DNA from: Phytopseudomonas dryadis | Lineage (GTDB): Bacteria; Pseudomonadota; Gammaproteobacteria; Pseudomonadales; Pseudomonadaceae | DNA: 64,000 nt | Assembly (NCBI RefSeq): GCF_004327355.1 | Contig: NZ_QJUM01000001.1 | Span: 62,001 to 126,000, forward strand | Reading direction: 5' to 3' | In this document: in pieces, positions 31,152-44,200 of the stretch | Layout of the letters: every line of letters starts with the position of its first letter | How positions within the stretch are numbered: the first letter of the stretch is position 1 | Position numbers and translations under genes: made by a program | Notes under the pieces: generated by a model | What the model was told of the DNA's origin: nothing | Databases searched by the model: none | What the model saw: only the letters and a program-made list of their open reading frames with translations

Positions 31152-31778
31152 ATGCGTCTGATTCGCCTGTTGTTGCTCGCCACGCTGAGCGTGACCAGCC
31201 TGTTCGCCCATGCCGATGACGAGGCGGCCGTGCAGCGCCTGACCCAACTGCTCAACCAGGCGCAGACCATCACCGCGCGGTTTTCCCAGCTGACCCTGGA
31301 CGGCAGCGGCACCCAGCTGCAGGAAACCGCCGGCGAACTGGCCCTCAAGCGCCCCGGGCTGTTCCGCTGGCACACCGACGAGCCGATGGAGCAGTTGCTG
31401 GTCTCCAATGGCGAAAAGGTCTGGCTGTACGACCCGGATCTCGAGCAGGTGACCATCCAGACCCTCGACCAGCGCCTGACCCACACCCCGGCGCTGCTGC
31501 TCTCCGGCGATGTGTCGCAGATCCGCGAGAACTTCGAGATCAGCTACAAGGAAGGCGGCAGCGTGGTCGACTTCATCCTCAAGCCGAAATCCAGGGACAC
31601 CCTGTTCGACAGCCTGCGCCTGTCCTTCCGCAGCGGCGTGCTCAACGACATGCAACTGATCGACAGCATCGGCCAGCGCACCAATATCCTGTTCCTCAGC
31701 GTGAAGATGAACGACGCCCTGGATGACAAGCAGTTCAGCTTCGACATTCCCGAAGGCGCCGACGTCATCCAAGAGTAG
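31152..31778 (+). CDS. lolA: Outer-membrane lipoprotein carrier LolA (208 aa)
   Basis: A periplasmic chaperone that carries lipoproteins from LolCDE to LolB. A cleavable signal peptide ([21 protein letters not shown]) precedes the LolA fold ([39 protein letters not shown]). It is 19 bp after ftsK and 7 bp before rarA, so the three are probably co-transcribed. Confidence 0.95.
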   Translation: MRLIRLLLLATLSVTSLFAHADDEAAVQRLTQLLNQAQTITARFSQLTLDGSGTQLQETAGELALKRPGLFRWHTDEPMEQLLVSNGEKVWLYDPDLEQVTIQTLDQRLTHTPALLLSGDVSQIRENFEISYKEGGSVVDFILKPKSRDTLFDSLRLSFRSGVLNDMQLIDSIGQRTNILFLSVKMNDALDDKQFSFDIPEGADVIQE

Positions 31779-31785
31779 GGCATCG

Positions 31786-33107
31786 ATGGATCTGTTCCGC
31801 AACGCGCCCGTCGCCCAGCCCCTGGCCGCTCGCCTGAGAGCGACCAGCCTGGACGAGTACGTCGGTCAGGAACACCTGCTGGCCCGCGGCAAGCCGTTGC
31901 GCGAGGCGCTGGAGCAGGGCGCGCTGCACTCGATGATCTTCTGGGGCCCGCCCGGGGTCGGCAAGACCACCCTGGCGCGCCTGCTGGCCCAGGTCACCGA
32001 TGCCCATTTCGAGACCCTCTCCGCGGTGCTGTCCGGGGTCAAGGAGATCCGCCAGGCGGTGGAAGTCGCCCAGCAGCACGCGGCGCAGTACGGCCGCCGC
32101 ACCATCCTCTTCGTCGACGAAGTGCACCGGTTCAACAAGTCCCAGCAGGATGCCTTTCTGCCCTACGTCGAAGACGGCACCCTGATCTTCATCGGCGCGA
32201 CCACGGAAAACCCCTCGTTCGAACTGAACAACGCCTTGCTCTCGCGGGCACGGGTCTATGTGCTCAAGAGCCTCGACGAGGCGGCCCTGCGCAAGCTGGT
32301 CGGCCGCGCCCTGAACGAGCCCAAGGGCCTTGGCGAGCGCCACCTGAGCCTGCCCGACGAGAGCTTCCAGGTGCTGATGAGCGCCGCCGATGGCGACGGC
32401 CGGCGCTTTCTCAACTTTCTCGAGAACGCGGCGGATCTGGCCGAGGACGGCAGCGCGATCAGCGTCGAGTTGCTGCGCGACCTGCTCGGCGACACCCAGC
32501 GCCGCTTCGACAAGGGCGGCGAGGCCTTCTACGACCAGATATCCGCGCTGCACAAGTCGGTACGCGGTTCCAGCCCGGACGGCGCGCTGTACTGGTTCGC
32601 GCGCATGCTCGATGGCGGCTGCGACCCGCTGTACATCGCCCGCCGGGTGGTGCGCATGGCCAGCGAGGACATCGGCAACGCCGACCCCCGCGCGCTGACC
32701 CTGTGCCTGAACGCCTGGGACGTGCAGGAGCGCCTGGGCAGCCCGGAAGGCGAGCTGGCCGTGGCCCAGGCCATCGTCTACCTGGCCTGTGCGCCGAAGA
32801 GCAACGCGGTCTACAGCGCCTTCAAGGCCGCTGTGCGCGATGTCGCCGAGAACGGCTCGCGCGAGGTGCCGCTGCACTTGCGCAACGCGCCGACCAAGCT
32901 GATGAAGCAGCTCGGCTACGGCGACGAATACCGCTACGCCCATGACGAGCCGGACGCCTATGCCGCCGGCGAAGACTACTTTCCCGAGGATATCGAGCCC
33001 CGTATCTATTACCAGCCGGTGCCGCGCGGCCTGGAACTGAAGATCCGCGACAAGCTCGCTCACCTGGCGGCCCAGGACGCCAACAGCCCGCGGCAGCGCA
33101 GAAAGCC

Positions 33108-33111
<4 letters not shown>
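31786..33111 (+). CDS. rarA: Replication-associated recombination protein RarA (441 aa)
   Basis: An AAA+ ATPase of the MgsA/WRNIP1 family acting at stalled forks. Walker [12 protein letters not shown] (about residues 54-64), Walker [17 protein letters not shown], sensor [13 protein letters not shown], and the C-terminal tetramerisation region. The start at 31786 follows lolA by 7 bp and gives [18 protein letters not shown], the usual N terminus. Overlaps crcB by 4 bp. Confidence 0.95.
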
Positions 33112-34776
<1,665 letters not shown>

Positions 34777-34780
34777 GGCA

Positions 34781-34998
34781 GCGGCAAGCCTCAAGCTGCA
34801 AGCGACAAGAAGAGCTTGCGGCTTGAAGCCTGGAGTACGTAGGGTGGACGCCACCTGGAGCGCGCAATGGTGGATGAAAAAGCGCCGGCTACGCGTCCCG
34901 ATCCACCCTACGTAAGAATTTCTGAAATGGAGCGGCAAGTCCGATCCCGCGAGCGACTGGATACGCTTGCGGCTTGTGGCTTGCAGCTTGAGGCTGCT
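34781..34998. repeat. Palindromic repeats in the serS-cysG gap
   Basis: The 224-bp gap is almost all repeat. Heptad-type units (GCGGCAAGCCTCAAGCTGC, GCTTGCGGCTTGAAGCC) fill 34781-34830. CGTAGGGTGGA at 34838-34848 faces TCCACCCTACG at 34902-34912. A second heptad block (GCTTGCGGCTTGTGGCTTGC and on) fills 34965-34997. The last block ends with GAGG seven bases before the cysG ATG, so it appears to provide that gene's ribosome binding site. Confidence 0.8.
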
Positions 34999-35000
34999 GT

Positions 35001-36398
35001 ATGGATTTCCTTCCCCTGTTCCACAAACTGCAGGATCGCCGCGTACTGGTGATCGGCGGCGGCGAGATCGCCTTGCGCAAGGCGCGCCTGCTGGCCGATG
35101 CCGGCGCGACGCTGCGCGTGGTTTCCCCCGAAGCGGGTTCCGAACTGCGAGAACTGGTGGAGCAGGGCGCGGGCCAGTTGCTGCTGCGCGGCTACCAGGT
35201 CGATGATCTGCAGGGCGTGTCCCTGGTCATCGCCGCCACCGATGACGTGCCGCTCAATGCACGGATTTCCGAACAGGCGCAGGCACTCGGCATTCCGGTC
35301 AATGTGGTCGATGCGCCGGCGCTGTGCAGCGTGATCTTTCCGGCCATCGTCGATCGCTCGCCACTGATCGTGGCGGTCAGCAGCGGCGGCGATGCGCCGG
35401 TGCTGGCGCGCCTGATCCGCGCCAGGATCGAAACCTGGATCCCGTCGACCTACGGCCAGTTGGCCGGGTTGGCGAAGACCTTCCGCGCTCGGGTCAAGCA
35501 GCTGTTTCCCGAGGTACAGCAGCGGCGGGTGTTCTGGGAGGAGGTGTTCCAGGGGCCGATCGCCGAAAGCGTGTTCGCCGGCAAGCCGGGCGAGGCCCGG
35601 CGCCTGCTCGAGGACAAGGTCAGCGGTGCCGCGCCGCAGGCGCTGGGAGAGGTGTACCTGGTCGGCGCCGGCCCCGGCGACCCCGACCTGCTGACCTTCC
35701 GCGCCCTGCGCCTGATGCAGCAGGCCGACGTGGTGCTCTACGACCGCCTGGTCGCGCCGGCGATCATCGAGTTGTGCCGCCGCGATGCCGAGCGCATCTA
35801 TGTCGGCAAGCGTCGCGCCGATCATGCCGTGCCCCAGGAGCAGATCAACCGGCGCCTGATCGATCTGGCCAAGGTCGGCAAGCGGGTGCTGCGGCTCAAG
35901 GGCGGCGACCCGTTCATCTTCGGCCGTGGCGGCGAGGAGATTGAGCAACTGGCAGCCCATGGCATCCCGTTCCAGGTCGTGCCCGGCATCACCGCCGCCA
36001 GCGGCTGCTCGGCCTACGCCGGTATTCCGCTGACCCACCGTGACCACGCCCAGTCGGTGCGTTTCGTCACCGGCCACCTCAAGGATGGCAGCAGCGATCT
36101 GCCTTGGCCGGAGCTGATCGCCCCGAGCCAGACCCTGGTGTTCTACATGGGCCTGGTCGGCCTGCCGATCATCTGCCGGCAACTGATCGCCCATGGCCGC
36201 GCCGCCAGCACGCCGGCGGCGCTGATCCAGCAGGGCACCACGGACAATCAGCGGGTGTTCACCGGCACCCTGGCCAACCTGCCGGAGCTGGTCGCCCAGC
36301 ATGACGTGCATGCGCCGACGCTGGTGATCGTCGGCGAGGTGGTGCAGTTGCGCGATAAGCTGGCCTGGTTCGAAGGCGCCCAGCAGACGGCTCGATAG
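35001..36398 (+). CDS. cysG: Siroheme synthase CysG, trifunctional (465 aa)
   Basis: Makes siroheme from uroporphyrinogen III. The N-terminal half (residues 1-210) is the dehydrogenase/ferrochelatase with [17 protein letters not shown]; the C-terminal half is SAM-dependent methyltransferase (SUMT) with [21 protein letters not shown] and the [15 protein letters not shown] loop. Siroheme is needed for sulfite and nitrite reductases. Its Shine-Dalgarno lies within a repeat (see the 34781-34998 entry). Confidence 0.96.
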   Translation: MDFLPLFHKLQDRRVLVIGGGEIALRKARLLADAGATLRVVSPEAGSELRELVEQGAGQLLLRGYQVDDLQGVSLVIAATDDVPLNARISEQAQALGIPVNVVDAPALCSVIFPAIVDRSPLIVAVSSGGDAPVLARLIRARIETWIPSTYGQLAGLAKTFRARVKQLFPEVQQRRVFWEEVFQGPIAESVFAGKPGEARRLLEDKVSGAAPQALGEVYLVGAGPGDPDLLTFRALRLMQQADVVLYDRLVAPAIIELCRRDAERIYVGKRRADHAVPQEQINRRLIDLAKVGKRVLRLKGGDPFIFGRGGEEIEQLAAHGIPFQVVPGITAASGCSAYAGIPLTHRDHAQSVRFVTGHLKDGSSDLPWPELIAPSQTLVFYMGLVGLPIICRQLIAHGRAASTPAALIQQGTTDNQRVFTGTLANLPELVAQHDVHAPTLVIVGEVVQLRDKLAWFEGAQQTAR

Positions 36399-36418
36399 TC
36401 GTCTTGTTTCCGTGAACT

Positions 36419-36487
36419 TGTAGCCCGGCGTTGAGCGAAGCGATACCCGGGAGCTGCCCTGGGTATCGCTTCGCTCAACCACAGGCT
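36419..36487. repeat. GTAGCC...GGCTAC palindrome, copy 1
   Basis: A long imperfect hairpin: GTAGCCCGGCGTTGAGCGAA and GCGATACCCGGG on the left, CCTGGGTATCGCTTCGCTCA and ACCACAGGCTAC on the right. A related copy lies at 39667-39760. It sits between cysG and the TRAP binding protein and could act as a terminator for either, although there is no T-run. Confidence 0.85.
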
Positions 36488-36511
36488 ACGGCTTCATAAG
36501 CGTTTGCGGGG

Positions 36512-37630
<1,119 letters not shown>

Positions 37631-37737
37631 TCATGCAATTTCCCCGCGCCGCCTGTACCGGGGCACGGTGCGTGATGCAGTTCGCAGGCGATGGCGAATT
37701 GCCGCCAAATCAGTCTGAAAAATAGGCGGGATATTGC

Positions 37738-39036
37738 CTATTCTGTCTCCTTGCCCGGTATGCCGCGCTTGGCCGCGATCCACTGCGACATGTATTGGGT
37801 ACTCTTGTGCTGGTGATGGCGCAGCATCGCGCCGACGAAATTATCCCGTCGATGCGCTTCACGGCTGGCGAACAGCCTCTCGAGCCGCGCCACCAGGGCC
37901 TGTCCCAGCCGTGCCCGGTCGAAACGCGAAGCCAGGATCGCATCGCCATGGCGTTGCGCCTGCTGCCAGCACGCGGCGTCTTCGTGCAGGTTGACGGCGG
38001 CCTCGGCGAAGGCCGCCGCCTCATCGACCACGGCGCCGCCCCAGGGCAGTTCGGCCTGCATGCCTTCGCTGCCCAGCGTGGTGGTCACACTGGGCGTGCC
38101 GCAGGCCATGGCATCGGCCAGTTTGCCCTTGATGCCCGCGCCGAAGCGCAGCGGCGCCAGGCATACCCGGGCCTGGGTCATGACGCGGTGGGCATCGTCC
38201 GCCCAGCCGAGTACGTGAAAGCCTTGCCTGGCGTTGTGCAAGGCGGTGGCCCTGGGCGGCGGATAGGCGCCGTAGACATGCAGTTGGGCCTGGGGCAGGC
38301 GCTGGCGGATCAGCGGCCAGAGCGCGTGCTTGAGCCACAGCACGGCATCCCAGTTGGGCGCATGGCGGAAATTGCCGATACTGATGAAATGCTGCCGTTC
38401 GGCAAAGGGCAGGGGCGCGATCCGCGGCGGGATCAGCATCAGGGCGCAGTCATGCAGCAGCGCCGCCGGCACGCCGAACTGCCGTTGCAGCAGTGCCATC
38501 TCATACGCCGAAATCATCAGGGTCAGATCGCTGCGGTAGATCGCGGCGACTTCGCGCTGGGCCATGTCACTGCTGGCCATGACCTCGAACAGCTGCGCCG
38601 GCGAAGCGTGGACCGGCCCCACCTGCTGTCTGTCCGCCTCCTGGCCACACAGCTGTTGGCGTGCCTTGAGCAGCTTGTGGCGGGCATCGCGCAGGCAATG
38701 CAGGTCGCTGGTATCGAGCACCCGCAGGGCATGGGGGCAGGCTCGCTCGACCCGCCAGGCGAACTGTTCTTCGCTGAAGAAACGGTCGAACAGCACCAGA
38801 TCCGGCTGCAGTTCGGCGACGAAGGCATCGAAGCTGTCGCAGTTCAGGGCGATGCAGACTTCGGGGATGCCCAACTCGCCCAGATCGGCACGATGCTCCG
38901 ATAGCGCGGCGGCACTGGCGAAGGTGACCTGCCAGCCCTGGCCGCGGAAGACCTCGAGCAGTTCGAGCATGCGGCTACCGGCGGCGGACGAGCGGGGTTC
39001 CGGCCAGACATAGCCGACGACCAATACCTTGCGCAC
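37738..39036 (-). CDS. Glycosyltransferase, GT4-like (432 aa)
   Basis: A GT-B-fold glycosyltransferase. N-terminal VLVVGYVWPEPRSSAAGSRMLEL resembles the acceptor domain of group 1 enzymes. The C-terminal donor domain has SIGNFRHAPNWDAVLWL, VHVLGWADDAHRV-like and CLAPLRFGAGIKGKLADAMACGTPSVTTTLGSEGM, where the last segment places the nucleotide-sugar-binding glutamates' region. Starts with GTG, 7 bp after dsbB. Sugar and acceptor unknown. The 224-bp gap on its 3' side up to the TRAP gene shows nothing recognisable. Confidence 0.82.
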   Translation of the reverse strand: MRKVLVVGYVWPEPRSSAAGSRMLELLEVFRGQGWQVTFASAAALSEHRADLGELGIPEVCIALNCDSFDAFVAELQPDLVLFDRFFSEEQFAWRVERACPHALRVLDTSDLHCLRDARHKLLKARQQLCGQEADRQQVGPVHASPAQLFEVMASSDMAQREVAAIYRSDLTLMISAYEMALLQRQFGVPAALLHDCALMLIPPRIAPLPFAERQHFISIGNFRHAPNWDAVLWLKHALWPLIRQRLPQAQLHVYGAYPPPRATALHNARQGFHVLGWADDAHRVMTQARVCLAPLRFGAGIKGKLADAMACGTPSVTTTLGSEGMQAELPWGGAVVDEAAAFAEAAVNLHEDAACWQQAQRHGDAILASRFDRARLGQALVARLERLFASREAHRRDNFVGAMLRHHQHKSTQYMSQWIAAKRGIPGKETE

Positions 39037-39043
39037 GCGTGGC

Positions 39044-39550
39044 TCAGCGTTTGCCGCGGATGCTGCGCCACAGGCTGAACAGCACCAGGGCGGCCAGGGC
39101 GGCGATGCTCAGCAGCGTCCACAGCGTGAACGGCAGGCCGAGAATCGTGTAATCGTTCTGCCCACAGACACCGCCGCTCATGAATACGCCCGGCCAGTAT
39201 TCATGCAGCGGCAGCCACTGGTAGTAGAAGGGGAAGGGCGAACAACTGAAGCTTTCCATGATGCCCAGTTCGATCAGTACCACATGGGTATTGTCGACCA
39301 AGGCCATGCCGGTGGCGGCCAGCAGCAACGGCCAGGCGAGGAACGCCAGCCAGGTCTGCCGGGCGGCGCTTGCCGCACTGAGCAGCAGGGCGAGAAGCGC
39401 AGCCAGGGCCAGCCACAGGCGGATCTGCACGCACAGGGTGCAGGGTTCCCAGCCGAACAGATGCTGTGCGACCAGCGCGCCGCCGAGCATGGCGACACAG
39501 GCCAGGGCGATCAGCAGTAACAGCGTGGCGGGCGTGGCAAAGCGGGACAT
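39044..39550 (-). CDS. dsbB: Disulfide bond formation protein B (168 aa)
   Basis: An inner-membrane quinone reductase that reoxidises DsbA. Four membrane helices; first periplasmic loop pair C37-TL-C40 (EPCTLCVQ), second pair C102 (SCSPF) and C128 (GVCGQND). The start at 39550 (MSRFATPAT) follows GGAGAAGTCC. It is followed after 7 bp by the glycosyltransferase, an unusual partner. Confidence 0.93.
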   Translation of the reverse strand: MSRFATPATLLLLIALACVAMLGGALVAQHLFGWEPCTLCVQIRLWLALAALLALLLSAASAARQTWLAFLAWPLLLAATGMALVDNTHVVLIELGIMESFSCSPFPFYYQWLPLHEYWPGVFMSGGVCGQNDYTILGLPFTLWTLLSIAALAALVLFSLWRSIRGKR

Positions 39551-39666
39551 GGACTTCTCCAGGAATGACGGGCTACAGCGACAAGCTGCCGTTTGTACCG
39601 GAAGGTGGCGTGCACGGCAATCGAGGATTCCGATGAAAACCATCATTTTCCGAGCACCAATGGCGA

Positions 39667-39760
39667 TACCCGGGGGGCGGTCGTCCTGGGTATCGCTGCG
39701 CTCAACCGCAGGCTACGGGGATCTTCCGTAGCTCGGTGTTGAGCGCAGCGAAACCCGGGA
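39667..39760. repeat. GTAGCC...GGCTAC palindrome, copy 2
   Basis: The same family as 36419-36487 but rearranged: GATACCCGGG...CCTGGGTATCGCTGCGCTCA with CGCAGGCTACGG, then GTAGCTCGGTGTTGAGCGCA with GCGAAACCCGGGAG. It lies in the 307-bp gap between dsbB and the oprN terminator. The two copies bracket the TRAP-glycosyltransferase-dsbB block. Confidence 0.8.
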
Positions 39761-39780
39761 GGGTTATCGGAGGGTGCCGA

Positions 39781-39818
39781 TAAAAAAGCCCCACGGCCAG
39801 GAGTGCATGCCGTGGGGC
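39781..39818 (-). terminator. Terminator of the mexEF-oprN operon
   Basis: On the minus strand GCCCCACGGC and GCCGTGGGGC form a perfect 10-bp stem (11-base loop) followed directly by TTTTTTAT. It lies 40 bases past the oprN stop. Confidence 0.93.
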
Positions 39819-39857
39819 GTCAGGGACTGGCCGGGCCAGCCGGGGAGGGAACGCGGT

Positions 39858-41288
39858 TCAGGCGCTGGGCTGCCAGCCTCCGCCCAGGGCCTTGTAGATG
39901 GCGACGATGCCGCGATAGAGCTCTATTTCCGCTTGCGCCTGGCTGTCTTCCGCGGCCAGACGCTCGCGCTCGGCATCCAGCAGTACCAGGAAGTCAGCGC
40001 TGCCTTCGCGATACTGCAGCCCGGCCTGGGCGGCCGCGGCGCGGCTGGCTTCGGACTGGCGCACCAGGGCCAGCAGGCGTTGCTGGCGTTTGGCGTAATC
40101 GCTGAACGCATTCTCCGATTCCTCCAGGGCCAGCAGCACCTGCTGCTCGTAACCCGCCAGGGCGCCATCGGCTTCGGCCTCGGCGCCACGCAGGCGGGCC
40201 CGTACGCTGCCCAGGTCGAAGGCGGCCCAGGTGATGCTCGGCGCCACGCCCCAGGCCTGGGCGGCGGAGGCGCCCAGTTGCGAGCCACGGCCGGCGGTGA
40301 AGCCGAGAAAGCCGCTGAGGCTGACCCGCGGGAACAGGTCCGCGGTGGCGACGCCAATGCGCGCGGTGGCCGCCGCCAACTGCCGCTCGGCGGCGCGCAC
40401 GTCGGGGCGCCGGCGCAGCAGTTCGGCCGGGTCGCCGATTGGCAGCGCCTTGGCGATGGCCGGTAGTGGCCGCGCCGACAAATCGACGCGCAACTGCTCC
40501 GGGCGCTGGCCGAGCAGGGTGGCGATGCGGTTGCGCGCACGCACCTGGTCGGCCTGCAGCTGCGGCAGGGTCGATTCGGTGGCGGCCAGGCGCGCATCGG
40601 AACGCAGCACATCCAGTTCGCTGCCCACGCCCGCATCGCGCAACTGCTCGATGATGCCCCGGGAATCCTGCTGGTTCTTCAGGTTTTCCCGGGCGATGCG
40701 TTCGCGCAACTGAGCGCCGCGCAGGTCGCCATAGGCATCCACCAGCTCGGCGATCAGGCTGACCTGCAGTTGCTGGTAGTCGGCCTGGGCGATGTCGATC
40801 TGCGCCTCGCTGGCCTGCAGCTGCCGTTGAATACGTCCGAACAGATCCAGTTCCCAGGCCATGTCCAGGCCCAGGTCATAGCGTTCGGCATTGACCCGTT
40901 GTTCGCTCAGGCCGGGTTGCTGCGCCTTGCCGACTTCAGCGCTGGCCCGGCTGGTCACGGTGGGCAGGCGGTCGTTGGCGACATCGTCGCGGATGGCCCG
41001 GGCGGCGCGCAGGCGGGCATAGGCCACCCGCAATTCGCGGTTTTCCTGCTGCGACTGTTGCACCAACTGGTTGAGTGTCGGATCGTCGAACTGCTGCCAC
41101 CACAGCGCCTCGAAGCGCGTGGCGTCGTAGTGCTCCTGGGCAACCTGGGCGGACTGTGCGGGCTGGGTGTCCGGAGCCCGATAATCCGGGCCCACGGCGC
41201 AGGCGCTCAGGGCCAGCGCCAGGGCGCTGAGCAACAGGCCGCGTGGCGCCGTGAGGCGGGTGTGATGCTTGGCTCGTAGCAGGCTCAT
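39858..41288 (-). CDS. oprN: Outer-membrane efflux lipoprotein, OprN/NodT type (476 aa)
   Basis: The outer-membrane channel of an RND tripartite pump. Lipobox ALSAC puts the acylated cysteine at residue 30; two TolC-type repeats follow (residues about 70-260 and 280-470), with VGPDYRAP just after the lipobox and LLRRRPDVRAAERQLAAATARIGVA in the middle. Its ATG overlaps the mexF stop (ATGA). The symbol is from position and the mexT neighbour rather than a database match. Confidence 0.92.
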   Translation of the reverse strand: MSLLRAKHHTRLTAPRGLLLSALALALSACAVGPDYRAPDTQPAQSAQVAQEHYDATRFEALWWQQFDDPTLNQLVQQSQQENRELRVAYARLRAARAIRDDVANDRLPTVTSRASAEVGKAQQPGLSEQRVNAERYDLGLDMAWELDLFGRIQRQLQASEAQIDIAQADYQQLQVSLIAELVDAYGDLRGAQLRERIARENLKNQQDSRGIIEQLRDAGVGSELDVLRSDARLAATESTLPQLQADQVRARNRIATLLGQRPEQLRVDLSARPLPAIAKALPIGDPAELLRRRPDVRAAERQLAAATARIGVATADLFPRVSLSGFLGFTAGRGSQLGASAAQAWGVAPSITWAAFDLGSVRARLRGAEAEADGALAGYEQQVLLALEESENAFSDYAKRQQRLLALVRQSEASRAAAAQAGLQYREGSADFLVLLDAERERLAAEDSQAQAEIELYRGIVAIYKALGGGWQPSA

Positions 41289-44200
41289 GCCTGTACCTCC
41301 TGCAGGCGGGCGGCTTTCTTCGCCTCGCGTTTTTCCACGAAGCTACGAATCAGTACATAGAACACCGGGGTCAGCAGCAGGCCGAAGAAGGTCACCCCGA
41401 GCATGCCGCTGAACACCGCGACGCCCATGGCATGGCGCATTTCCGCACCGGCGCCGGAGGACAGCACCAGCGGGACCACGCCCATGATGAAGGCGAAGCT
41501 GGTCATCAGGATCGGCCGCAGGCGCAGGCGGCAGGCCTCCAGCACCGCGGCGACACGATCCATGCCTTCTTCCTGTTTGTCCTTGGCGAACTCCACCAGC
41601 AGGATGGCGTTCTTGCAGGCCAGGCCGACCAGCACGATCAGACCGATCTGGGTGAAGATGTTGTTGTCGCTACCGGCCAGAATCACCCCGGCGATGGCCG
41701 ACAGCAGGGTCATCGGTACGATCAGGATCACCGCCAGCGGCAGGCTCCAGCTTTCGTACTGCGCGGCGAGCACCAGGAAGGCCAGCAGCACGCACAGCGG
41801 GAAGACGAACAGCGCGGTATTGCCCGCGAGGATCTGCTGATAGGTCAGTTCGGTCCACTCGAAGCTCATGCCATTGGGCAATTCCTCCCTCAGCAGCCGG
41901 GCCATGGCCGCTTCCGCCTGCCCGGAGCTGTAGCCCGGTGCCGCGGCGCCGTTGATTTCCGCGGTGATGAAGCCGTTGTAATGCATCACCCGGTCGGGGC
42001 CGGCGCTATCGCTGACCTTGACGAAGGTCGACAGGGGCACCATCTCGCCGCGGTTGTTGCGCACCTTCAACTGGCCGATCTGCTCGGCCTCCAGGCGGAA
42101 CTGCTGGTCGGCCTGGACGTTGACCTGATAGGTACGGCCGAAGCGATTGAAGTCGTTGGCATACAACGAGCCCAGGTAGACCTGCATGGTGTCGAAGATC
42201 TCATCGATGGCCACACCGTGGGTCTTGGCCTTCTCGCGGTCGATGTCGGCCTCGACCTGCGGCACGTTGACCTGATAGCTGGTGAACAGCCCGGCCAGTT
42301 CCGGCACGTTCTGGCTCTTGGCGATGATGTTCTGGGTCTGCCTGTACAGTTCCTCGTAGCCGAGGTTGGCGCGATCCTGCAACTGCACGCGGAAGCCGCC
42401 GATGGTGCCCAGCCCCATCACCGGCGGTGGTGGGAAGATGGCGATGTAGGCTTCCTGAATCTCGCTGAACTGCGCGTTGAGCTCGGCGGCGATGGCGTTG
42501 GCGGACAGGCTCTCGTCCTTGCGCTGGCCGAAGTCTTTCAGGGCGACGAAGACGATGCCGCTGTTCGGGCTGTTGGTGAAGCCGTTGATCGACAGGCCAG
42601 GGAAGGCGATGGTGTTTTCCACGCCGGGATACCTGGCGGCGATGTCCGACATGCGCTTGATCACCGCTTCGCTGCGATCCAGGCTGGCGGCGTCGGGCAA
42701 TTGGGCGAAGGCCACCAGGTACTGCTTGTCCTGCGGCGGCACGAATCCGCTGGGCGTGCTGGCGAAACCCAGGTAGGTCAGCCCCATCAGCCCGGCATAG
42801 ACCACCAGGGCGATGCCGCTGCCACGCAGGATCCGCCTTACGCTGCCGACATAGCCATGGCTGGCGCGCTCGAAGACGCGGTTGAACGGGTTGAACAGCC
42901 AGCGCCCGAACAGCCTCTCCAGCAGCCGGGAGAACCTGTCCTTGGGTTCGTGATGGCCCTTGAGCAGCACGGCCGCCAGGGCCGGCGACAGGGTCAGCGA
43001 GTTGAACGCCGAGATCACCGTGGAGATGGCGATGGTCAGGGCGAACTGCTGGTAGAACTGCCCGGTGAGCCCGGAAATGAACGCGGTGGGGACGAATACC
43101 GCGCACAGCACCAGGGCGGTGGCGACGATCGGCCCGGTGACTTCCTTCATGGCCTGCTTGGTGGCTTCGACCGGGGTCTTGCCCAGGCCGATATTACGCT
43201 CGACGTTCTCCACCACCACGATGGCATCGTCCACCACGATGCCGATGGCCAGCACCAGGCCGAACAGCGACAGGGCGTTGAGCGAGAAACCAAACATGTG
43301 CATCACCGCGAAGGTGCCGATCAGCGACACCGGCACCGCAGCCAGAGGAATGATCGAGGCGCGCCAGGTCTGCAGGAACAGGATCACCACCAGCACCACC
43401 AGGACGATGGCCTCGAGCAGGGTGTGCACCACCGCCTCGATCGAGCCGCGCACGAAGATGGTCGGGTCGTAGACGATTTCGTAGTCCACGCCCTGGGGGA
43501 AGCTCTGCTTCAGTTCGGCCATGCGCTCGCGCACAGCATCGGAAATGGCGATGGCGTTGGAGCCCGGGCGCTGGAAGATCGGCATGGCCACGGCGGGTTT
43601 GTTGTTCAGCAGCGAACGCAGGGCGTACTGGTTGGAACCCAGTTCGATGCGGGCGATGTCCCGCAGCCGGGTGATCTCGCCGTTCTCGCCGGCGCGGATG
43701 ACGATGTTCTCGAATTCTTCTTCGGTGACCAGGCGGCCCTGGGTATTGATCGACAACTGGAAGCTGTTGTCGCCGGCGGCCGGTGGCGCCCCCAGCGAGC
43801 CGGCGGCGACCTGGCGGTTCTGCTCACGGATGGCGTTGACCACGTCGCTGGCGGTCAGCCCGCGCGAGGCGACCTTGTCCGGGTCGAGCCACACGCGCAT
43901 GGAGTAGTCGCCCAGGCCGAACAGTTGCACGTCGCCGACGCCGTCCAGGCGCGACAGCTCGTCCTTGATGTTCAGCGCCGCGTAGTTGGACAGGTAGAGC
44001 ATGTCGTAGGCGTCGTTCGGTGACGTCAGGTGCACCACCATGGTCATGTCCGAGGACGCCTTGTCCACCGTCACGCCGAGGCGCTGTACCTCGGTGGGCA
44101 GGGTCGGCATGGTGCGGGTCACGCGGTTCTGCACCTGCACCTGGGCGGTATCCAGGTTGGTGCCCAGGGCGAAGGTGATGGTCAGGGTCATGCGCCCGTC

